A DNA stretch of 5,970 bases from Actinomycetota bacterium (GTDB lineage Bacteria; Actinomycetota; Acidimicrobiia; IMCC26256; BP-133): contig JAUZEX010000343.1 in assembly GCA_030838815.1 (NCBI GenBank), forward strand, positions 1 through 5,970. The letters run 5' to 3'. Within the stretch, counting starts at the first letter, position 1, and each line of letters begins with the position of its first letter. Below, piece after piece: positions 1 through 5,970 of this stretch. The notes below the pieces were generated by a model, which made no database searches, was not told the origin of the DNA, and saw nothing but the letters and a program-made list of their open reading frames with translations. Made by a program: the position numbers and the translations under genes.

Positions 1-808
1 TGGCGAGCGGGACGGGTTCTCCCGCCAGCCACGGCCCGATCAGGTCAGCGGGCAGGATGACCGGCATGCGGTCGTGGAATGGTGCCACGAGGTCGTCGGC
101 CGGACGGGTCAGCATCGTGGCCCGCCGCGCCGGGCGCGACGCCATCGGCGGCGCGGTGGGTCCTCCGGGCCGGTCGCCCGGGCTGCCGGGCGGGTCGGGC
201 AGGCTGAGTCGGGCTCCGGTTGGCCGACGGGCCGGTCGGCGTGGGTGGCCCGAGCGCCCGTCGGTCGCCGGACGGTCGGGTCGGCGTGGGTCGGAGAGGC
301 CCGAGCGCCCGTCGGTCGCCGGACGGTCGGGTCGGCGTGGGTCGGAGAGGCCCGAGGGACCGTCTGTCGGCGGACGATCGGGTCGGCGTGGGCCGGAGAG
401 GCCCAGGCGCCCGGCGGTCGGCGGACCGGCGGAGTCGGCGGGCGGGAGGGCACCGAGGCGGTAGAGGCCGGCCACGGCCAGGGGGCCGCCGGAGGCGTCC
501 GAGAACCAGGCCCGTCCTTCGACGAACCGGGCCAGCGGTAGGACCAGGCGGGCGGAGGCGAAGGCGTCGCGCCAGGCGGTGCGGTCGGCGGCCGTCTCCA
601 GGCGGGCGTTGTGGCCCGTGCCGTCGTCGAAGAACCCCCACGTGAACGAGGAGACGACCCGCTCGTCCTTGTGCAGCACCAGTCCGGGCACCACCGAACG
701 CGGGAAGGCCTCCTCGGCGAGCACGGCGTCGACGATGTCGCCGACCCGCGCCGGCCCGAACTCGCCGACAATCTCCGGCACCTTGAGATACTGCGCCCGC
801 CCGCACAC
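1..808 (-). CDS. SOS-response-associated peptidase (SRAP, YedK/HMCES family), partial, with an internal repeat insertion
   Basis: SRAP proteins form a covalent thiazolidine crosslink, through the N-terminal Cys, with abasic sites in single-stranded DNA and shield them from breakage. The frame opens with GTG at 808-806 followed by TGC, so Cys2 becomes the new N-terminus after Met removal, as the family requires; this fixes the start. The family's active-site residues are all visible: Cys2 (CGRAQYL), Asn67 (GHNARLET, family NARSET), Glu97 (RFVEG, in the place of WYEW) and His245 (PFHDRMPVIL). WGFF (57-60) and AVAGLYR (111-117) also match. Residues about 125-228 are a Pro/Arg/Asp/Gly-rich insertion built on 17-residue repeats, between AGLYRLG and TMLTRPADD, where normal members have a short loop. 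The frame stays open through it, so the protein is not obviously broken. 269 codons are present; the C-terminus lies beyond the left edge. A GGGGAG at 824-819 is a plausible ribosome binding site. Family and start are secure; activity with this insertion is inference. Confidence 0.9.
   Translation of the reverse strand, partial: MCGRAQYLKVPEIVGEFGPARVGDIVDAVLAEEAFPRSVVPGLVLHKDERVVSSFTWGFFDDGTGHNARLETAADRTAWRDAFASARLVLPLARFVEGRAWFSDASGGPLAVAGLYRLGALPPADSAGPPTAGRLGLSGPRRPDRPPTDGPSGLSDPRRPDRPATDGRSGLSDPRRPDRPATDGRSGHPRRPARRPTGARLSLPDPPGSPGDRPGGPTAPPMASRPARRATMLTRPADDLVAPFHDRMPVILPADLIGPWLAGEPVPLA
247..450. repeat. 51-bp tandem repeat (minisatellite) inside the SRAP gene
   Basis: The unit is 51 bp. 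Copies 247-297 and 298-348 are identical base for base, 349-399 is diverged, and 400-450 is a degenerate fourth copy; a partial unit is recognisable at about 219-246. Because 51 is divisible by three, each unit adds 17 residues in the SRAP frame (core PRRPDRPATDGRSGLSD) without shifting it. It also keeps other frames open, which produces several spurious overlapping ORFs on both strands. The perfect identity of two neighbouring units suggests recent duplication by slippage or unequal recombination. Confidence 0.9.
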
Positions 809-818
809 GGCGCCGATT

Positions 819-824
819 CTCCCC
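819..824 (-). promoter_or_regulatory. Ribosome binding site supporting the SRAP GTG start
   Basis: GGGGAG on the minus strand lies 10 nt before the GTG at 808. It is only a moderate Shine-Dalgarno match with slightly long spacing, but it agrees with the start demanded by Cys2. Confidence 0.45.
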
Positions 825-832
825 GACGCCAC

Positions 833-880
833 AAACCGGCGTTCCATTTCCGCTCTATCCCGGTAATCGAACGCCGGTTG
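833..880. repeat. Palindromic element 1 (46-bp type)
   Basis: Inverted arms AACCGGCGTTC (from 834) and GAACGCCGGTT (to 879) flank a loop containing ATTTCCGCTCTATCCCGGT. Flanking bases lengthen the stem: ACA before and TGT-like GTGG after, with one extra A. It matches element 2 at 42 of 46 positions and begins exactly 70 bp before it. Each arm also carries a near-match to GAAC-N4-GTTC (833-844 and 869-880, one mismatch each). It lies about 25-70 bp upstream of the SRAP start codon, where promoter or operator sequence would be expected. Confidence 0.8.
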
Positions 881-902
881 TGGGGCTTGGGGCCGGGACG
901 CC

Positions 903-950
903 GAACCGGCGTTCCATTTCCGCTCCATCCCGGTGAACGAGCGCCGGTTT
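903..950. repeat. Palindromic element 2 (46-bp type)
   Basis: Second copy of the same element, 904-949, with arms AACCGGCGTTC and GAGCGCCGGTT and the same loop apart from small changes (4 mismatches to element 1 over 46 positions). The left arm holds a perfect GAAC-CGGC-GTTC at 903-914. The right arm has decayed (GAGC-GCCG-GTTT, two mismatches). The 17 bases CGCCGAACCGGCGTTCC ending at 915 recur exactly in the left arm of element 3. Confidence 0.8.
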
Positions 951-963
951 GCGGACGGTCGCG

Positions 964-1019
964 CCGAACCGGCGTTCCTGAGGGCGGGAGTCACGCCGCC
1001 CGCCGGAACGCCGGTTCGG
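964..1019. repeat. Palindromic element 3: 15-bp perfect inverted repeat with nested stem
   Basis: CCGAACCGGCGTTCC (964-978) is perfectly complementary to GGAACGCCGGTTCGG (1005-1019). Inside the 26-nt loop, GGGCGG (982-987) pairs with CCGCCC (996-1001). The outer arms are the same sequence family as elements 1 and 2, but the loop is unrelated, so this is a mosaic or separate variant. Both arms contain a perfect GAAC-N4-GTTC (966-977 and 1006-1017). As RNA it would be a very stable hairpin on either strand and could contribute to termination or 3'-end protection of the lon transcript. Confidence 0.85.
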
Positions 1020-1036
1020 GATCACCCGCCCGTCGG

Positions 1037-1065
1037 CCCGGCTCCGGAGGGGGAAAGGAGCCGGG
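1037..1065 (-). terminator. Terminator-like hairpin just after lon
   Basis: CCCGGCTCC (1037-1045) and GGAGCCGGG (1057-1065) form a perfect 9-bp GC-rich stem with an 11-nt loop, starting about 16 nt past the lon stop codon in the direction of lon transcription. There is no T-run behind it, as is common for high-GC actinobacterial terminators, so it could also serve only as an mRNA 3'-end stabiliser. The even longer palindromic element 3 follows within 20 nt. Confidence 0.5.
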
Positions 1066-1081
1066 GGCCGGCGGCGGGGAC

Positions 1082-3541
<2,460 letters not shown>

Positions 3542-3547
3542 TGAGTG

Positions 3548-3551
3548 CCTC
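3548..3551 (-). promoter_or_regulatory. Ribosome binding site of lon
   Basis: GAGG on the minus strand with a 6-nt spacer to ATG 3541-3539. It favours this start over the upstream in-frame ATG at 3610. Confidence 0.65.
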
Positions 3552-3576
3552 GCTATCAACAAAGATCTAGGTGAGG

Positions 3577-3603
3577 TGTGTAACGCTGGCGAGGCGGCGT
3601 CAA
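3577..3603 (-). promoter_or_regulatory. Weak candidate lon promoter
   Basis: On the minus strand TTGACG (3603-3598, five of six to the -35 consensus) is followed after 15 bp by TACACA (3582-3577), a poor -10. The spacing is short and the -10 weak, so this is tentative. No complete HspR (HAIR) or ClgR site was seen nearby. Confidence 0.22.
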
Positions 3604-3653
3604 TTCCCATGTTGCGGATCGGATTTTGAACCGGTTCCGCGGTGCGGGTGGTG

Positions 3654-3674
3654 GCGAACTTTTACGAAGTTTGC
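3654..3674. promoter_or_regulatory. Imperfect inverted repeat overlapping a -35 region (possible operator)
   Basis: GCGAACTT (3654-3661) and AAGTTTGC (3667-3674) are inverted at seven of eight positions around a 5-bp centre. The same stretch reads as a direct repeat CGAAcTTT / CGAAgTTT with a 10-bp period. It is an AT-rich island in GC-rich DNA and its right arm covers the -35 hexamer of the plus-strand promoter, the usual place for a repressor or activator site. The binding protein is unknown. Confidence 0.4.
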
Positions 3675-3699
3675 AGTTTTACGGTGGAAGGGATATGGT
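3671..3699 (+). promoter_or_regulatory. Sigma-70-type promoter driving the structured leader RNA and possibly the GH43-like gene
   Basis: TTGCAG (3671-3676) and TATGGT (3694-3699) are separated by 17 bp. The -10 matches the consensus at four of six positions and the -35 at its TTG. Predicted initiation near 3706 falls 2 nt before the first hairpin of the RNA described next, and that agreement is the main support. It is the most AT-rich segment of the intergenic region. Confidence 0.5.
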
Positions 3700-3705
3700 G
3701 CCGGT

Positions 3706-3835
3706 GCGCTCCAAGTGGAGCCTGCGCCCTGCCCGGCGGAGGCGGGTCGGGCGCCCCGGGGTGGTCGGCGGCTCAGACACCACCCGTCGTCAGCCGGCCC
3801 AATTCGGCTTGCCGTCGACCACCCCGGTTTTTCTT
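3706..3835 (+). ncRNA. Putative structured small RNA or attenuating leader, about 130 nt, unassigned family
   Basis: From the predicted start near 3706 the sequence folds into hairpins with almost no unpaired gaps. P1 is GCTCC/GGAGC (3708-3712 with 3717-3721, AAGT loop). P2 is GCGCCC/GGGCGC plus CCCG/CGGG (3724-3754, 7-nt loop). P3 is a 17-bp terminator stem (3756-3772 with 3811-3827) containing a small inner hairpin AGCCG/CGGCT (3792-3796 with 3805-3809), followed by TTTTTCTT. An alternative stem GGGTGGT (3759-3765) with ACCACCC (3779-3785) would disrupt P3. I did not recognise SRP RNA, RNase P, tmRNA, 6C RNA, or TPP or cobalamin riboswitch signatures. It could be an independent sRNA or a leader regulating the downstream gene, whose start lies 80 nt after the T-run. 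The structure is seen; the function is inference. Confidence 0.45.
3756..3835 (+). terminator. Strong intrinsic terminator in the leader of the GH43-like gene
   Basis: CCGGGGTGGTCG (3756-3767) pairs perfectly with CGACCACCCCGG (3816-3827). The stem continues through one G-U pair and four more pairs to 17 bp (3768-3772 with 3811-3815). TTTTTCTT follows immediately at 3828-3835, rare in this GC-rich sequence. The polarity is plus only: no T-run exists on the other side. No protein-coding gene ends here, so it terminates either a small RNA or an attenuated leader. Confidence 0.75.
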
Positions 3836-3893
3836 CCCCGCAACGCGGCCTTTGCCCGCCTCGCCCCCCTGCCGGTGATCGGCGGCGCCGCCC

Positions 3894-3916
3894 CTTCGAT
3901 GGAATCATCGGCGAAG
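3894..3916 (+). promoter_or_regulatory. Hairpin abutting the GH43-like start codon
   Basis: CTTCGATG (3894-3901) can pair with CATCG (3906-3910) and, past a 2-nt bulge, GAAG (3913-3916), with a GAAT loop. It occupies the region where a Shine-Dalgarno should be and includes the first base of the GTG start. It could limit translation initiation. The stem is modest and may be coincidental. Confidence 0.3.
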
Positions 3917-4923
3917 TGAGCCGTCGGCCCGTCGTCGCAGGGATGCTCGTCATGGTGCTCGTGGCCGGTTTTCTGGTCGTCGGGCGGAGCGGGCGGGCCA
4001 CCGCCACCCCGCGGCCGCCGGTGCTCGGGCCGGTCCGCACCGCCTACAACGGTGACCTCGGCGACCCGTTCGTGCTCCCGCTGACGGCGGGCGGGTCGGT
4101 CACCGGCTTCGTGGCCTTCGGGACGGGCGACTGGCCCGCCCGGATCCCGACGGCCCGGTCGTCCGATCTGGCGACGTGGCAGAAGGGCCCCGACGCCCTC
4201 CCGGACCTTCCCGGGTGGGCCCGTTCGGATCCGAAGCACTCGCTGAGCTGGGCGCCGGCGGTGCTCGACACCGGCCTCGGTTTCGTCATGTACGTGACGC
4301 TGCCCGACGCCGGCAGCGGCCAGCAGTGCATCGGCGCCGTGGCCTCGAAGGCGCCCGACGGGCCCTACGCCGGCGTCGGCGACGGGCCCCTGCTCTGCCA
4401 GCACGAGCTCGGTGGGTCGATCGACCCGGCCGTGACACGGGACGGCCGCGGTGGGCTCCACCTGCTCTGGAAAGACGAGGCGAACACCCTCGGCCGCCCC
4501 AGCAGCCTGTGGCAGCAGGCGCTGACCGCCGACGGTCTCGGCCTGGCCGGCACCCCGCACCGGTTGCTGAGCGCCCGGTCACGCTGGCAGGACAAGATCG
4601 TCGAGGAGCCTGCCGCCATCCCGTCGGCGGACGGCGGCTGGTGGCTCTTCTACTCCGGCAACCACTTCGACACGCCCGGCTATGCCACCGGCCTGGCCTA
4701 TTGCCCGGACCTCGACGGCCCCTGCCGCGAAACCTCGGACCGCCCATTCCTCACGACGGCCGGCCTCGGAGTCGAGGGCCAGTACGCCCCGGGGGGCCTC
4801 GAGACCTTCCGCGACGCCAGGGGTGCTCTCTGGGCCGTGCTCGACACCTGGAACCGACCGACCCGCAACGGTCGCTTCCGCTGCTGCCGGTCTGTCCAGC
4901 TGGCCGAGATCCTCTCGGTCTGA
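3916..4923 (+). CDS. GH43-like five-bladed beta-propeller glycoside hydrolase, secreted or membrane-anchored
   Basis: Likely an extracytoplasmic glycosidase of the GH43 fold (families acting on arabinan, xylan or related glycans); the substrate cannot be read from sequence. The GTG start gives 335 aa with a short basic N-terminus (SRR) and a hydrophobic segment at about residues 6-23, either a signal peptide or an anchor, followed by a Pro-rich linker. The three acidic positions typical of GH43 are discernible: Asp50 in GDLGDPF (general base), Asp170 in GGSIDPAV (pKa modulator) and Glu230 in VEEPAAI (acid, family E-G/A-P). Propeller-blade strands such as GWWLFYSGN and LWAVLDTW recur. Several Cys residues (138, 161 and a C-terminal cluster) could form disulfides outside the cell. 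The open frame extends upstream to 3571, but that part crosses the promoter and terminator and lacks protein-like features. No clear Shine-Dalgarno is present. The stop at 4921-4923 lies 8 bp from the convergent tRNA. Confidence 0.78.
   Translation: MSRRPVVAGMLVMVLVAGFLVVGRSGRATATPRPPVLGPVRTAYNGDLGDPFVLPLTAGGSVTGFVAFGTGDWPARIPTARSSDLATWQKGPDALPDLPGWARSDPKHSLSWAPAVLDTGLGFVMYVTLPDAGSGQQCIGAVASKAPDGPYAGVGDGPLLCQHELGGSIDPAVTRDGRGGLHLLWKDEANTLGRPSSLWQQALTADGLGLAGTPHRLLSARSRWQDKIVEEPAAIPSADGGWWLFYSGNHFDTPGYATGLAYCPDLDGPCRETSDRPFLTTAGLGVEGQYAPGGLETFRDARGALWAVLDTWNRPTRNGRFRCCRSVQLAEILSV
4904..4918. terminator. Small inverted repeat at the 3' end of the GH43-like gene, between convergent genes
   Basis: CCGAGA (4904-4909) and TCTCGG (4913-4918) form a perfect 6-bp stem with a 3-nt loop in the last codons of the gene, 14 bp from the 3' end of the convergent tRNA. 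No T-run follows on either strand, so a terminator role for either gene is weakly supported. Confidence 0.22.
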
Positions 4924-4931
4924 GCCGGTCG

Positions 4932-5003
4932 CGCCCTCGGGGCGATTCGAACGCCCGCACACGGCTCCGGAGGCCGTTGCTCTATCCCCTGAGCTACGAG
5001 GGC
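4932..5003 (-). tRNA. tRNA-Arg (anticodon CCG)
   Basis: A complete cloverleaf is seen on the minus strand. The acceptor stem is GCCCTCG/CGAGGGC. The D stem is GCTC/GAGC with an 8-nt loop. The anticodon stem is ACGGC/GCCGT with loop CTCCGGA, giving anticodon CCG (reads CGG, arginine). The variable loop is 4 nt, and the T stem GGGCG/CGCCC has loop TTCGAAT. Discriminator base is G at 4932, for 72 nt in total. CCA is not encoded (CGA follows), so it must be added post-transcriptionally. It lies convergent to the GH43-like gene and divergent from the response regulator. Confidence 0.97.
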
Positions 5004-5017
5004 AGCATGAGCCCGCG

Positions 5018-5023
5018 ATCCTA
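5018..5023 (-). promoter_or_regulatory. Possible -10 box of the tRNA-Arg gene
   Basis: TAGGAT on the minus strand lies 14 nt upstream of the mature tRNA 5' end. It matches the -10 consensus at four of six positions. No convincing -35 was found at 16-18 bp. Confidence 0.3.
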
Positions 5024-5060
5024 GGCCGCCCGCGTCCCCGGAGGCTGAAAAACCGCCGTG

Positions 5061-5066
5061 TACCAT
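5061..5066 (+). promoter_or_regulatory. -10 box suggesting a leaderless response-regulator mRNA
   Basis: TACCAT (TANNNT form) ends 7 nt before the ATG at 5074, so transcription would begin at or next to the A of that start codon. There is no Shine-Dalgarno for either candidate start and no recognisable -35, as in many actinobacterial leaderless genes. If this is right it excludes the in-frame ATG at 5065, which overlaps the box. Confidence 0.4.
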
Positions 5067-5073
5067 GAGGTTC

Positions 5074-5565
5074 ATGGCCCCGGCCACCGTGCTCGTGGTC
5101 GACGACGACCCCGTCATCCTGAAGCTGCTCGAGGTGAACTTCGAGATGGAGGGGTTCGAAGTCGTCCGGGCGTCGGACGGGGCCGAGGGGCTCGAGCGGG
5201 CCCGGGCCGTCCACCCCGACATCGTGGTGCTCGACGTGATGATGCCCCGCATGACCGGCTACGAGGTGGCGAAAGCGTTACGTGAAGACCCAGACACCGC
5301 CCACATCCCGATCATCTTCGTGACGGCGCGGGCCCAGAGCCAGGACGTCGAGCGGGGCATGGAGCTCGGAGTGGACGACTACGTCACCAAGCCGTTCGAC
5401 CCGCTCGACCTCATCGCCCGGGTGAACGTCCTCCTGGCCCGCAGCCAGGCGGCCCGTAGCCAGGCCGCGGCGGACGCCAACGGCGACCGCCCCTCCGGCC
5501 CGGCCGGGCCCGGGCAGCCGGCGGCGGCAGGGGATCCGGACCGGCCCCTCGGCCCCCGCCTCTGA
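5074..5565 (+). CDS. Stand-alone CheY-like response regulator (single REC domain)
   Basis: Receiver protein of a two-component or phosphorelay system, phosphorylated on Asp by a histidine kinase not present in this window. The REC domain spans residues 4-123 of 163: the acidic pocket D10-D12 in VVDDDP, phospho-acceptor D54 in VVLDVMMP, switch Thr84 in FVTA, and Lys106 in VTKPF are all present, so it should be phosphorylatable. No DNA-binding or enzymatic output domain follows; the last 40 residues are an Ala/Gly/Pro/Arg-rich, probably disordered tail with a small SQAARSQAA duplication. It may therefore act by protein-protein contact. The start at 5074 is preferred because of the TACCAT box; an in-frame ATG at 5065 would add MRF. 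lysA starts 22 bp after the stop, so the two may be co-transcribed, although no functional link is evident. Confidence 0.92.
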   Translation: MAPATVLVVDDDPVILKLLEVNFEMEGFEVVRASDGAEGLERARAVHPDIVVLDVMMPRMTGYEVAKALREDPDTAHIPIIFVTARAQSQDVERGMELGVDDYVTKPFDPLDLIARVNVLLARSQAARSQAAADANGDRPSGPAGPGQPAAAGDPDRPLGPRL

Positions 5566-5587
5566 ACGGCGTTCCTCCCTCCCGCCC

Positions 5588-5970
5588 GTGAGCGCCCCGA
5601 TCGACCTGCGTCTCCTTCCGGCCACGGCCGCCGTCTCTCCGGACGGCCGGCTCTCGATCGGCGGTTGCGACCTCGGCCTCCTGGCCGAGCGGTTCGGCAC
5701 GCCGCTGTTCGTCTACGACGAGGCCCATCTCCGGGCCCGCTGCCGGGAGTACGTCGGCGCCTTCGGGCCCGACGGCGTCGCCTACGCCGGCAAGGCGTTC
5801 CTGTGCCGGGCCATGGTCCGCCTCGTGGCCGAGGAGGGCCTCCACCTTGACGTCGCCACCGGCGGCGAGCTCCATGTCGCCCTGTCGGCCGGGTTCGCCC
5901 CCGGAAGGATCCTCTTCCACGGCAACAACAAGTCCGACGAGGAGCTGGGCTCCGCCCTCGCGGCCGGTGT
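5588..5970 (+). CDS. lysA: Diaminopimelate decarboxylase, N-terminal part (truncated by window edge)
   Basis: PLP-dependent decarboxylation of meso-diaminopimelate to L-lysine, the last step of lysine synthesis (EC 4.1.1.20), in the cytosol. 127 complete codons are visible. The alanine-racemase-type barrel begins around FGTPLFVYDEAHL (36-48). The PLP-binding Lys is K69 in AYAGKAF, followed by LDVATGGEL (87-95) and LFHGNNKS (109-116), both hallmarks of LysA over ornithine or arginine decarboxylases. The GTG start at 5588 gives the usual N-terminal LLPATAAV stretch of actinobacterial LysA. No Shine-Dalgarno is seen, so translation may be coupled to, or reinitiate after, the response regulator 22 bp upstream. 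The C-terminal half, including the substrate-binding residues, lies outside the window. Confidence 0.93.
   Translation, partial: MSAPIDLRLLPATAAVSPDGRLSIGGCDLGLLAERFGTPLFVYDEAHLRARCREYVGAFGPDGVAYAGKAFLCRAMVRLVAEEGLHLDVATGGELHVALSAGFAPGRILFHGNNKSDEELGSALAAG

Larger units (their letters stand above)
833..1017 (-). promoter_or_regulatory. Candidate LexA/SOS operator array upstream of the SRAP gene
   Basis: Seen: three exact GAAC-N4-GTTC sequences (903-914, 966-977, 1006-1017), two with one mismatch (833-844, 869-880) and one with two (939-950), all in the 200 bp preceding the SRAP start. Known: LexA of Gram-positive bacteria and Actinobacteria binds this core (CGAAC-N4-GTTC type), and SRAP genes are repeatedly associated with SOS regulons. 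Inference: the sites may be functional operators. Against it, all share the same CGGC/GCCG centre, as expected of copies of one repeat, and LexA boxes more often have an AT-richer centre. Confidence 0.4.

Noticed and set aside
45..834. Several overlapping open frames on both strands across the SRAP region
   Set aside because: The 51-bp repeat and high GC keep many frames open. Only the frame starting at GTG 808 has recognisable family motifs (CGR, HNARLET, FHDRMP).
834..1019. CRISPR array or integron attC sites
   Set aside because: Only three palindromes with unequal loops and no unique spacers of constant length, so not CRISPR. The required RYYYAAC/GTTRRRY core pairs of attC are not present.
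3542..3610. Longer Lon starting at ATG 3610
   Set aside because: The added 23 residues do not resemble Lon N-termini. ATG 3541 has GAGG at proper spacing.
3628..3637. GAACCGGTTC as a LexA box between lon and the leader promoter
   Set aside because: It is a 10-bp palindrome with only 2 bp between GAAC and GTTC; the LexA core needs 4.
3571..3915. N-terminal extension of the GH43-like gene to 3571
   Set aside because: It precedes the promoter and passes through the terminator, and would bury the signal-like hydrophobic segment in the interior of the protein.
3626..3919. A 97-codon plus-strand frame (TTG start) whose TGA overlaps the GTG of the GH43-like gene
   Set aside because: The GTGA overlap is suggestive of coupling, but the frame runs through the -35/-10, three hairpins and the terminator, has weaker third-position GC bias than real genes here and no recognisable domain.

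Overview
The window is very GC-rich with strong G/C bias at third codon positions. It carries an actinobacterial-type Lon protease, an actinobacterial-style diaminopimelate decarboxylase and probable leaderless starts. This points to a high-GC Actinomycetota chromosome. Acidimicrobiia or a relative is my guess from the general look of the proteins; it is not proven.

Layout, left to right. (1) 1-808, minus: the N-terminal 269 codons of an SOS-response-associated peptidase (SRAP, YedK/HMCES family). It begins with GTG directly followed by the catalytic Cys codon and runs off the left edge. A 51-bp tandem repeat sits in frame inside it. (2) 809-1081: a gap packed with three large palindromic elements whose arms contain GAAC-N4-GTTC sequences, the core of the Gram-positive LexA (SOS) box, and next to lon a terminator-like hairpin. 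(3) 1082-3541, minus: a complete ATP-dependent Lon protease (819 aa). (4) 3542-3915: a divergent intergenic region. On the plus strand it holds a plausible sigma-70-type promoter with an inverted repeat at its -35. This is followed at once by three hairpins, the last a 17-bp stem ending in a T-run. That is the architecture of a short structured RNA or a transcription attenuator. (5) 3916-4923, plus: a secreted or membrane-anchored five-bladed beta-propeller protein of the GH43 type. (6) 4932-5003, minus: tRNA-Arg(CCG). (7) 5074-5565, plus: a stand-alone CheY-like response regulator. (8) 5588-5970, plus: the first 127 codons of lysA, 22 bp after the regulator and truncated by the right edge.

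Functionally, lon (protein quality control) and SRAP (abasic-site DNA-protein crosslink repair) are read in the same direction as two stress functions. The palindromes and the lon hairpin between them suggest they are separately controlled. The two items most worth a second look are the palindromic array in front of the SRAP gene, which may be an SOS operator array or a REP-like repeat, and the unannotated structured RNA/attenuator at about 3706-3835 in front of the GH43-like gene.
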